Below are positions 7,176 through 15,117 of a stretch of DNA of 34,185 nucleotides, piece after piece (the first letter of the stretch is position 1; each line of letters starts with the position of its first letter). The stretch comes from a virus: the IMG/VR virus record IMGVR_UViG_3300009161_000138, positions 1 through 34,185 of that record. One strand, given 5' to 3'. The notes beneath the pieces are model-generated. The model ran no database searches. It was not told the origin of the DNA and saw only the letters and a program-made list of their open reading frames with translations. Position numbers and translations under genes: made by a program.

Positions 7176-7612
7176 TGGATTTGATTGGAATAGGATCAAT
7201 AATTGAAGGCGTGGGTAAGGTTGCCGGTGACCTCATTACCACCGATAAAGAGAAACTCCAGATGGCGCTCGAAGAGCGCAAACTCGATCTGGAGGAAAAG
7301 AAAATTGATCAAGCCACTGATTTGGCACAAGTGGATATCAATAAGATTGAAGCTGCGTCTACTAGCCTATTTGTCAGCGGTTGGCGTCCTGCTGTGGGTT
7401 GGGTTGGGGTGGTTGGCTTGGCTTATCAATTCCTTGGATACCCTTTGATGCAATGGCTGTGGGCTTTTGGTCAGGGGGTGGATATAATCCCAAAAGAACT
7501 GCACCCGCCGCCGGATCTTGACGTTGAGCAACTTATGACGTTGCTTGCCGGTTTGCTTGGGTTTGGCGGCATGAGGTCGTTTGAAAAGCACAAGGGTGTA
7601 GCGAGCAAATAA
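7175..7612 (+). CDS. Holin, GTA-type three-TM family
   Basis: 145 residues. The N-terminal third is a Gly-containing amphipathic start (L-I-G-I-G-S-I-I-E-G-V-G) followed by a charged helix (L-E-E-R-K-L-D-L-E-E-K-K). Then comes the family hallmark S-L-F-V-S-G-W-R-P-A-V-G-W-V at about 64-77, which opens a hydrophobic stretch to about residue 97, and another hydrophobic helix at 120-134 (L-M-T-L-L-A-G-L-L-G-F-G-G-M). This is the layout of the holin family first described in gene transfer agents. It should oligomerise in the inner membrane and release the upstream endolysin. It overlaps the endolysin and the following structural gene by one base each. Confidence 0.88.
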   Translation: MDLIGIGSIIEGVGKVAGDLITTDKEKLQMALEERKLDLEEKKIDQATDLAQVDINKIEAASTSLFVSGWRPAVGWVGVVGLAYQFLGYPLMQWLWAFGQGVDIIPKELHPPPDLDVEQLMTLLAGLLGFGGMRSFEKHKGVASK

Positions 7613-9681
7613 TGGCCCTAACCAAAATTTTGTTCAAGCCCGGAGTGAACCGGGAAAACACGCGGTATACAACTGAAGGCGGTTGGTACGAGTGTGACAA
7701 AATTCGTTTTCGCCAAGGTAACCCTGAAGTTATTGGCGGTTGGCAGCAAATTTCTAACAATACGTTTGTTGGTACCTGCCGCTCAATGTGGAACTGGACA
7801 ACACTTAACAACCTTAACTTATTAGCGTTAGGTACAAATCTAAAGTTTTACATTGAGAACGGGGGCGCGTATTACGACATTACCCCGATTCGCGCTACCA
7901 CTACGCTAGGTACTAACCCATTTACAGCCAACGGCACTACGACCGTCACAGTTACCGCCCCATCTCACGGTGCAACTGTTGGGGATTACGTTACTTTTAG
8001 TGGTGCTACGGGTACGTACGCATCTACATTAAACGCTGAATACCGTATTACCGCAGTTTTAACTGCTAACTCCTATAGCATCACAACATCTTCCGCTTTA
8101 ACTGCGGGCTCTTATGGTGGTTCGGCAGTATCCGCAGCGTACCAAATTAGTATCGGCCCTGAATACCAACAACCATTAAATGGTTGGGGCGCTGGTGGAT
8201 GGGGTGCTGGTACGTGGGGTAATGGTAGCCCTAATCCCATAGCGCTTCGTATTTGGAGCCAAAACAATTTTGGTCAAGACCTTGTATTTGGACCTCGTAT
8301 TGGGGCTATTTATTATTGGCAAGCAAGCAACGGATTAACTACTCGCGGGGTGTTATTAAATACTCTGGGCGGGACAGTGACTTTTACCGCCGCTTCCCCT
8401 GCGGTAGTTACGCTAACTAGTGTTTTATCAGAAGGCACTGCCGTTCAGTTTGCTGCGTCAGGGTCCCTACCCTCTGGCATTTCTGCGGGTACGACGTATT
8501 ATTTATTTAACGTAAATGGGCTCACTGCTAACTTACTTACTACTGGTGGCGCACAAGTAAATACCGCAACGACAGGGTCTGGTGTATATATTTCGCTATT
8601 GGTAGACGTCCCAACGGTCCAAAACTATTTATTTGTGTCGGACACAAGCCGGTTTGTGTTTGCGTTCGGTTGCAATGATTACGGGTCGGCTACGCAAAAC
8701 CCAATGCTAGTGCGGTGGTCAGATCAAAACAACGTACTAGAATGGACCCCAGATGCCACAAACCAAGCCGGTAGCGTGCAGCTATCTCACGGATCACAAA
8801 TTATTACTGCGGTCCAGACTCGACAAGAAATTGTAGTTTTTACAGACTCCACAGTATATTCGTTCCAATATCTTGGGCCTCCGGTTGTCTGGGGTACTCA
8901 ATTATTGGGCGATAACATATCCATCTTAAGCCAGAACTCAGCAATAATTGCCTCTGGTGTTATTTATTGGATGGGCGTAGATAAGTTCTACATGTATGAC
9001 GGGCGCGTGCAAACACTTAGTTGCGACCTACGGCGGTTTATATTTTCGGATATTAACTTGGGGCAAGGGCAACAAGTATTTGCGGGTACCAGCGAAGGCT
9101 TTAACGAAGTCTGGTGGTTTTACTGTTCCGCCGACTCCAACACAATTAATAGGTATGTGATATACAACTACTTAGAAAAAGTTTGGTACTACGGCACGAT
9201 GGCACGTACTGCTTGGAATGATTCTGGATTGCGAACCTACCCACAAGCAGCTACTTATTCACAAAATATTGTGAATCACGAATTTGGAATAAATGACAAT
9301 ACAACAAATACTACAGCGCCCATAAACGCCTACATATCATCGTCTGAGTTTGACATTGGTGACGGGCATAATTTTGGTTATGTTTGGCGCGTACTGCCCG
9401 ATCTGACGTTTGATAATTCAACCAATTCGGACACAGGGGCTGCCCCACAAGTAACTATGTCCTTGTACCCTATGGCTAACTCTGGCTCAGGTGCAGGGGA
9501 TCCCGGTGTTGACTACGTTAATAAAATAGCCGCCTACAATATTACTGAAGAATTTACTGGGATTGTGTACACCCGAGTACGGGGCCGACAGCTAATTTTA
9601 AAGGTTGGATCTAATCAAATTAATACTACTTGGCAGCTAGGCGCACCACGAATTGATATTCGTCAGGATGGTAGAAGATGA
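7612..9681 (+). CDS. Large structural protein, probable tail nozzle/hub (P22 gp10-like)
   Basis: 689 residues. The N-terminus K-I-L-F-K-P-G-V-N-R-E-x-T, then G-G-W-Y-x-C-D-K-I-R-F-R and P-E-V-I-G-G-W, resembles phage stabilisation or nozzle proteins that bind the portal end and form beta-propellers. Later blades are suggested by Q-E-I-V-V-F-T-D-S-T-V-Y-S-F-Q-Y and G-V-I-Y-W-M-G-V-D-K-F-Y-M-Y-D-G. The C-terminus (T-R-V-R-G-R-Q-L-I-L-K-V) recalls the end of P22 gp10. Two beta-type insertions are visible, at about 100-165 (S-H-G-A-T-V-G-D-Y-V-T-F) and 245-320. A WG-rich loop lies at 191-203 (GWGAGGWGAGTWG). Assignment to the hub/nozzle class is from pattern memory and context, not a computed alignment; a tail tube or other virion protein is possible. 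Confidence 0.65.
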   Translation: MALTKILFKPGVNRENTRYTTEGGWYECDKIRFRQGNPEVIGGWQQISNNTFVGTCRSMWNWTTLNNLNLLALGTNLKFYIENGGAYYDITPIRATTTLGTNPFTANGTTTVTVTAPSHGATVGDYVTFSGATGTYASTLNAEYRITAVLTANSYSITTSSALTAGSYGGSAVSAAYQISIGPEYQQPLNGWGAGGWGAGTWGNGSPNPIALRIWSQNNFGQDLVFGPRIGAIYYWQASNGLTTRGVLLNTLGGTVTFTAASPAVVTLTSVLSEGTAVQFAASGSLPSGISAGTTYYLFNVNGLTANLLTTGGAQVNTATTGSGVYISLLVDVPTVQNYLFVSDTSRFVFAFGCNDYGSATQNPMLVRWSDQNNVLEWTPDATNQAGSVQLSHGSQIITAVQTRQEIVVFTDSTVYSFQYLGPPVVWGTQLLGDNISILSQNSAIIASGVIYWMGVDKFYMYDGRVQTLSCDLRRFIFSDINLGQGQQVFAGTSEGFNEVWWFYCSADSNTINRYVIYNYLEKVWYYGTMARTAWNDSGLRTYPQAATYSQNIVNHEFGINDNTTNTTAPINAYISSSEFDIGDGHNFGYVWRVLPDLTFDNSTNSDTGAAPQVTMSLYPMANSGSGAGDPGVDYVNKIAAYNITEEFTGIVYTRVRGRQLILKVGSNQINTTWQLGAPRIDIRQDGRR

Positions 9682-10007
9682 CTTATGTTGTCACAACAGA
9701 TAGCGCCTTTGAAAAAGTTGCTTCACCTAATCTTCCATTAGCGCCAGACCAATGGGGTCGGCAGTACCAAGATCAATTTAGCAATATATTGCGTTTGTAT
9801 TTTAACCGACTAGATAAATTTTTAGGTCAGCTAAACGCTAGTGCTCCTGTGCTTGTTGCCGATTTGCCGAGTGCATCTGTTGTTGGAGCAGGATCAAGAT
9901 TGTTTGTAACTGATTCTTCTGTGTCTACATTTGGATCTACGGTGGCCGGTGGAGGGTCAACTAAAGTGCCTGTGTATTCAGATGGCACAAATTGGAAAGT
10001 AGGTTAA
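9678..10007 (+). CDS. Small tail-associated structural protein
   Basis: 109 residues, coupled to the upstream gene by ATGA. The N-terminal half contains Q-Y-Q-D-Q-F-S-N-I-L-R-L-Y-F-N-R-L-D, a helical motif I associate with phage tail or adaptor proteins beside nozzle genes. The C-terminal half (D-L-P-S-A-S-V-V-G-A-G-S-R-L-F-V-T-D and V-P-V-Y-S-D-G-T-N-W) resembles a small beta domain found near the ends of tail fibre and appendage proteins. It may link the nozzle to appendages. No enzyme motif. The exact role is inferred. Confidence 0.7.
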   Translation: MTYVVTTDSAFEKVASPNLPLAPDQWGRQYQDQFSNILRLYFNRLDKFLGQLNASAPVLVADLPSASVVGAGSRLFVTDSSVSTFGSTVAGGGSTKVPVYSDGTNWKVG

Positions 10008-10009
10008 TT

Positions 10010-12502
10010 ATGAGGGCTTATGACGAGTTGTTTAACGGTGAAATGACCGAAGATGATGGTCTTCTGTCTGCAAGGCAGGAAGCCGCAGCCGCGCAACAAA
10101 AACGTAATCAGGAAGCTACCGCCGCAAAAGAAGCCGCTTTAAAGCCCTTGCTAGCGGAACTTGGTGGAGATAACCCCCGAGCTAGAGCCATTGCTGAAGG
10201 TCTTCAAAAGCAAGGCATTAACAGTACAAAAGACATTGGCGTAAGGAAAGTTACTGTCCCCGGTGCAGTTTCAGGGTCGGACGAATCGTTCTATCAGGCT
10301 CCAGACACGATTGAAAACGCATACTTTAACAAAGCTACTGGCGAGGACATTGACCCTAATCGTGTTGGCATCATTCAAAACGGCACGGGGGGACTCAAGG
10401 GCGGCGACATCTTTTTTCATTTAAACGCTGACGACAATGGCAACGTTAGTTTTCAACCGCAGTGGAGTCCACGCGCTCACGGGTTTCTAAGAGATAACCC
10501 AATCGGCCAAGCCATTATGGCTCTTGGGGCGCTTATTCCATCCCCAATCCAGCCTTTTGTTATGGCTGCCAAAGGGGCGGACACCTTAGCCCACGCTAGT
10601 ACTCCTCTTGGTTATTTAAGTGGTTTGGCTAGTTTGGCGGGCGCTGGGCTTACTGGCGCTGGACTTATAGGTGGTCCAGATATTGTTGGGTCTGATTGGG
10701 CTGCGGGTGCCCCAACTACAGGTTTTGGAAATGCCACACTCCCTATAGATGTTACGGCTGGATCTTATTTATCCACGTTAAAAGACGTTGCTAATGGGCT
10801 AAAGAACGCCGTTACTGGCGCAAATGTAGTTAACGCAGTTGATAAAGGGAATTTAACGGGGGCGGTAAATGCTCTCACTTCCAACTCTAATCTTGCTGGG
10901 GGCCTTGGTAGTACTCCTATTGGTGGTACTGGGTTTAATCTTGGAGATGTTGGCACTGCTGCATCGTTAGCATCAAACTTAGCTTCTGGGAACCCCAACA
11001 TTGGTGCTGCGCTTGGCTCGGCGGGGTCGTTAGCAGGTAACCAAGATTTAAGCACGCTCGGCAAAGCGGTTTCACTCGGCCAAGGTATTATGTCGGGCAA
11101 CCCGATTAGCGCACTTAACTCAATGGTTGGCTTGGGTAAGTTGGGCAGTACTGGGTTTGATTCGACTACTGCGCCAATTGATGACCGGTCAACCTCAGAT
11201 ACTCAGTTCGACACTAGTGCTTTTAATTCAAGCTTTCAGCAACCGGTTAGCCCGGACTTATCTTCAGTAAACGTTTCGGGAACTAATACGGACTTAGGCG
11301 CAGTAAATGCGGTAGGAGGAAACAACATGGATGATTACGAAATAGAGCAGTACCTACAGAGCATACCTAGTGGGTACTCTGATATTGGCCTTGGCGGGTA
11401 TGATTTTAACAGCTCAGACCTAAGTAACTACATTAGTAGTTTAGATCTTGGAGGGCTCGGCTCAAAGGGTGGGGTTACGCTACCTAATGCAGACGGCACT
11501 ATGCCGGAAGGTGCATTTACATCCGCAGACCAAGAGCGACTAAATGAAATCGTCGCCCAACAATATGCTGAACAGCAGCCTCCACCAGCAGCAGAGACAA
11601 GCGCGGTATCTCCCCCCTCAGTAATTTCAGAGGTAGACCCAGTTAAATACCTTCAAGATATACCTAGTGGGTATTCTGATATTGATCTTACTCCGTCTTC
11701 CGGACTTGATTCCTCGTTGGGGGATACTCCTGACAGACCCACTGGGGTTGGGCCACTTGCTGTTTGGAGCCCTACGACTGGAATGTGGGAAGAAAGGGAT
11801 GATGCTGGTAACGTCCTTAAATATACTCGAAGCGGCACTTTGCTCACTGACCGAGGGACTGGTCCGGGGTTTGATGCTAGCGGAAAACCAATTGCGGGAA
11901 CCCCCCAAAAATTAACTACTCCAACCAAAGCCACAGCCCCAGCTAAAACAGCAACTACACCCGCCAAAACTGCTGCTGGTGCTCCGTCTAATCAGCCACA
12001 GGGAACTGGTTTAGGGTCGCTTCTTCCGTTGTTGTTAATGATGTACGCAGCTAACCAAAGTAAAGGTAGTAGTGCTCCCGCTTCTTCGGCCACTATCCCA
12101 GCTTTGACGGCAACGCAAACACAAACGCCTTATACTTCGCAAACACAATCCCCTACATATCGTCCGGGTCAGGGTGGAATTAGTTACTTTAATCCTGTAC
12201 AGTACACACCTAAGATGGCTGCTGGTGGTATTGCTGGGCTTGGTGCAGCAAGTGGGCGGTTTTTAAAAGGCGCGGGGGATGGCGTATCTGACTCAATCCC
12301 AGCTACAATTGGATCTAACCAACCAGCTAGATTAGCTCGTGGGGAGTTTGTCGTAGACGCTCGAACTGTATCGGAGTTAGGCAATGGATCTAGCGAAGCT
12401 GGTGCGGATAAACTGCTCAAAATGATGGAGCGCGTACACCAAGCCCGTAAAAAAGCAGGTCGTGGTCAAGACTCCCACGCCGACCGGCACATGCCAGCGT
12501 AA
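10010..12502 (+). CDS. Virion-associated protein with conserved phage C-terminal domain (830 aa)
   Basis: I place the start at ATG 10010, three bases after the upstream TAA with TAGG/GGAAAG upstream; an in-frame TTG at 9992 lies inside the previous gene and is unlikely. Residues 1-60 form a charged Ala-rich helix. A Gly/Ala/Leu-rich region follows (about 190-370) with stretches that could insert in membranes. A 16-residue unit, Y-L-Q-x-I-P-S-G-Y-S-D-I, is duplicated near 448 and 547. A Pro/Thr/Ala linker follows. The last 95 residues are a module common in phage virion proteins (G-G-I-A-G-L, G-A-G-D-G-V-S-D-S-I-P-A, A-R-G-E-F-V-V-D-A-R-T-V, H-x-A-R-K-K-A). Its place before the other large proteins suggests an internal or ejected virion protein. 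Not an enzyme as far as I can see. Confidence 0.7.
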   Translation: MRAYDELFNGEMTEDDGLLSARQEAAAAQQKRNQEATAAKEAALKPLLAELGGDNPRARAIAEGLQKQGINSTKDIGVRKVTVPGAVSGSDESFYQAPDTIENAYFNKATGEDIDPNRVGIIQNGTGGLKGGDIFFHLNADDNGNVSFQPQWSPRAHGFLRDNPIGQAIMALGALIPSPIQPFVMAAKGADTLAHASTPLGYLSGLASLAGAGLTGAGLIGGPDIVGSDWAAGAPTTGFGNATLPIDVTAGSYLSTLKDVANGLKNAVTGANVVNAVDKGNLTGAVNALTSNSNLAGGLGSTPIGGTGFNLGDVGTAASLASNLASGNPNIGAALGSAGSLAGNQDLSTLGKAVSLGQGIMSGNPISALNSMVGLGKLGSTGFDSTTAPIDDRSTSDTQFDTSAFNSSFQQPVSPDLSSVNVSGTNTDLGAVNAVGGNNMDDYEIEQYLQSIPSGYSDIGLGGYDFNSSDLSNYISSLDLGGLGSKGGVTLPNADGTMPEGAFTSADQERLNEIVAQQYAEQQPPPAAETSAVSPPSVISEVDPVKYLQDIPSGYSDIDLTPSSGLDSSLGDTPDRPTGVGPLAVWSPTTGMWEERDDAGNVLKYTRSGTLLTDRGTGPGFDASGKPIAGTPQKLTTPTKATAPAKTATTPAKTAAGAPSNQPQGTGLGSLLPLLLMMYAANQSKGSSAPASSATIPALTATQTQTPYTSQTQSPTYRPGQGGISYFNPVQYTPKMAAGGIAGLGAASGRFLKGAGDGVSDSIPATIGSNQPARLARGEFVVDARTVSELGNGSSEAGADKLLKMMERVHQARKKAGRGQDSHADRHMPA
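11345..11691 (+). repeat. Internal coding duplication, YLQ-IPSGYSDI unit
   Basis: The segments at about 11345-11388 and 11642-11685 encode near-identical peptides ending in IPSGYSDI and share the run ATACCTAGTGGGTA at the DNA level. They are 99 codons apart, with unrelated sequence between. This may be a short binding motif used twice by one virion protein. Confidence 0.65.
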
Positions 12503-12510
12503 GGATTATC

Positions 12511-13569
12511 ATGACTACAGATGTTGCAGCTACTGGCGGAACGGCGGGTTCATCACTCCCAGCAGTGGGAGGAACTTCTACGCAAGGGTTGGCTCCTTGG
12601 GCTGCGGGGTACATCACCGACTACCTTAGTAAAGCGCAAGCTTTATCAAACACACCATACCAGACATACCAAGGCCCGCTAACGGCGGGCGCGTCAGACC
12701 TACAGACTAAAGCGTTCCAAGGTATTGGCAATCTAAGTGTTCCAAATAATGGGATGTACACCCCAGTCGGCGGTACGTTTACTTCTTCTGGGGCGTATCA
12801 GCCCCCCGGTGTTAGTGGTTTTGGTGCAGGGCCAACGGATGCAAACTCCCCCGTAGCTACAGATGCTGGGCAGAGTCCTGTTCAGCAGTACATGAATCCG
12901 TATTTGCAGTCGGTCCTTGATCCCCAACTAAATGCGCTTCGCCGACAGAATCAAATTAGCCAGAACGCACTCGGTGCTCAATACGCTGGCTCGGGTGCTT
13001 TTGGTGGCGGTCGGCAGGCAATTGGTCAGGCTCAGTCCAACGCGGACTTGATGCGTAATTTAAACCAGACAGTTGGTCAGGGGTACGCAAATGCCTTTGA
13101 CGCAGCGCAGCAGCAGTTCAATACTGAACAAGCACGTAAGATTCAAGAAGCTCAGTTTGGGGCTAACTTTGGTTTGCAAGGGCTTGAAGCTAAACGGGGG
13201 TTGTTGGGCCAAATGGCTGGTCTGGGTGAAGCTCAGCGTGGTATTACCTCTGAAGGGATTGCTGCGGACAAAGCTGAGTTTGAAAAGCAGCGCGAATACC
13301 CATTCAAACAGGTGCAGTTCCAACAGAGCGCTTTGTCTGGACTGCCAACGTCTTCAGTCAGTAATACTCCAGCCCAACTAAGTGGGATTGCCCAACTACT
13401 CGCTTCCTTGGGTGGTGTTGATAAGCTACTGGGTGTAACTGGGCAGGGTAGTTTGGCGGATATATTTAAGTCGTCAGGGCTTGGTAATTTGTTTAGTGGC
13501 TTGTTTAGTTCTGGGACTACTCCTAGCCCAACAGGTACTGGGGCTGGTACTGGAACCGGGGGTAGCTAA
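12511..13569 (+). CDS. Virion-associated protein, probable DNA-ejection/internal protein (352 aa)
   Basis: 352 residues. A Gly/Pro-rich N-terminus (L-A-P-W-A-A-G-Y-I-T-D-Y-L, Y-Q-T-Y-Q-G-P-L) is followed by Q-Q-Y-M-N-P-Y-L-Q-S-V-L-D-P-Q-L and G-A-F-G-G-G-R-Q at about 125-170. I know that block from uncultured phage structural proteins. A long Gln/Ala-rich amphipathic helix runs to about 270, and the C-terminus is Gly/Thr-rich (T-G-T-G-A-G-T-G-T-G). No catalytic residues are evident. The order of three helix-rich proteins followed by one giant protein resembles the internal core or ejection protein set of T7- and P22-like phages. That parallel is positional, not sequence-based. It overlaps the next gene by one base. 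Confidence 0.7.
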   Translation: MTTDVAATGGTAGSSLPAVGGTSTQGLAPWAAGYITDYLSKAQALSNTPYQTYQGPLTAGASDLQTKAFQGIGNLSVPNNGMYTPVGGTFTSSGAYQPPGVSGFGAGPTDANSPVATDAGQSPVQQYMNPYLQSVLDPQLNALRRQNQISQNALGAQYAGSGAFGGGRQAIGQAQSNADLMRNLNQTVGQGYANAFDAAQQQFNTEQARKIQEAQFGANFGLQGLEAKRGLLGQMAGLGEAQRGITSEGIAADKAEFEKQREYPFKQVQFQQSALSGLPTSSVSNTPAQLSGIAQLLASLGGVDKLLGVTGQGSLADIFKSSGLGNLFSGLFSSGTTPSPTGTGAGTGTGGS

Positions 13570-15116
13570 TGAATCTAATTCAAGTCCAAGACGATCTTCG
13601 TCAACTCCCTAATACTCCTCAGACTCTTCAACTGTTGGCGCAGTATGCCAACGGTATGAACCCAACTGTGCCACCCTACGTGGCATTAGGGGAACTGCAA
13701 TCTCGCAACAAGCGGATGCAACAGCTAGCGCAGCAACAGCAAGCTGGTCAACAACCCCAAGGCACAGTTAACGATCAAGTTCAGCAGCAAGCGATGGCTA
13801 TGGCTGCACCACAACAAGCTCAACCACAGCCTCAGCCCCAGCAGGCTGGTATAGCTGGCCTCCCTGTCCAAGACAACGTGACTAAGTTTGGCTCGGGTGG
13901 GATCATTGCTTTTAAAGAGGCTGGTGCAGTAAACGACGCTGTTGATGACGAAGATGACAGCGATGATGAAGCCACTACTGGGGAATACTTAAAGCCATCC
14001 AGAGAAGTACTTGCAAAACTAGAGGCGCAGGCGGAGAACCTTAGAAGACAAACAGCGCCTAGTCCGGGTAAAAGTCCGGAAGTAGCCCGTGCTCTCTTGG
14101 CTGCAAAAAACCCCGCTTTGTTTGGATCGTTGGTTAAGCCAATCGGTGGAGATGTTGAAGCTAGGTTAACTGAACTACAGCGAGCGCAAGCAGCCGAGTA
14201 CGCTAAACAACGCGAAGAAGCCCAAAAGTCCAAACCTAGTTTGTTCCAACAGTTGGGTGAGGCCGCGATTGGTAGTCGTGGGCAGTATGGACGTAGTGCG
14301 TTAGCCAGTATCCTTGGGGGCTACTCAAGTATAGCTAACAAACAAGAGCAGCAGGCACTTGAGCAAGAGCAAGGCTTGCGCATGAAAGAGCTTGGGCTAC
14401 AGCAAGCTAAGTCTGAAGTACTTAACAAACTCGACGAAGCCCGACGCGCTCACGCTGAAGGTCGCTTTGACGATGAGCAGAAGTACCACGTCGAAGCCGC
14501 CAAGATTGCTAACACCTACAACACGACCGTTGCTAACCTACTCGGCAAATCAATTGCCGCCGCTGCTAGTGTTGCTGGTAGAGAAGGCGCGGCAGATACT
14601 GCGGCTAGGGCTAAGATTGCAGCGGCTAGGATTGCTGCAAGCAAAATCCCACGTACAACTGACGCACAAGATCAAGTCGCAGCGTTGATGGCTGACATCA
14701 AAGCAAAGAACCCCAATATGTCTGACGTTGAAGCCAAAGCCGAGGCTATCCGTCAACTTAAAATTGGGCTGGCCTCTTCGGGTATTAGCGCTGGGGTTAA
14801 AGCAACTAGCGATGCAGTTGAAGCGCTTGGTAAGTTTGCGCTCCTTAACCAGAAAAAATGGAAAGAGTATTCGGCTAAGTTTGCAAACGAAGATGAAGCC
14901 AAGAAAGCTTACATTGCCGACTACAAACGCGATGCGTTACCTCCAGAACTACTCCCTTCTACGTTCCCCAGTAGACCTACTGCTCCTGCCGCCCCTGCTC
15001 CTGCTGCTACATCAACCCCTCCTGTTAGTGCGCTAAAATCGGGCGTGGATACTCAATTTGCAAATGGACAAATTTGGACACTCGGTGACGACGGTAAACC
15101 TAAACGTGTGAAGTAA
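13569..15116 (+). CDS. Gln/Ala-rich coiled-coil virion-associated protein (515 aa)
   Basis: 515 residues starting at the TAATG overlap. The N-terminus has L-P-N-T-P-Q-T-L-Q-L-L-A-Q-Y-A-N-G and P-P-Y-V-A-L-G-E-L-Q-S-R-N. A Gln/Pro-rich low-complexity stretch follows (about 55-95). A short F-G-S-G-G-I-I-A-F motif near 107 resembles the G-G-I-A-x-L element in the 830-residue protein. An acidic patch (D-D-E-D-D-S-D-D-E) lies near 127-135. Most of 150-450 is predicted long helix with coiled-coil character (A-K-Q-R-E-E-A-Q-K, E-Q-Q-A-L-E-Q-E-Q). An Ala/Pro linker leads to a small C-terminal end. It probably belongs to the internal core with its neighbours; no enzyme motif is seen. Confidence 0.68.
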   Translation: MNLIQVQDDLRQLPNTPQTLQLLAQYANGMNPTVPPYVALGELQSRNKRMQQLAQQQQAGQQPQGTVNDQVQQQAMAMAAPQQAQPQPQPQQAGIAGLPVQDNVTKFGSGGIIAFKEAGAVNDAVDDEDDSDDEATTGEYLKPSREVLAKLEAQAENLRRQTAPSPGKSPEVARALLAAKNPALFGSLVKPIGGDVEARLTELQRAQAAEYAKQREEAQKSKPSLFQQLGEAAIGSRGQYGRSALASILGGYSSIANKQEQQALEQEQGLRMKELGLQQAKSEVLNKLDEARRAHAEGRFDDEQKYHVEAAKIANTYNTTVANLLGKSIAAAASVAGREGAADTAARAKIAAARIAASKIPRTTDAQDQVAALMADIKAKNPNMSDVEAKAEAIRQLKIGLASSGISAGVKATSDAVEALGKFALLNQKKWKEYSAKFANEDEAKKAYIADYKRDALPPELLPSTFPSRPTAPAAPAPAATSTPPVSALKSGVDTQFANGQIWTLGDDGKPKRVK

Positions 15117-15117
15117 T

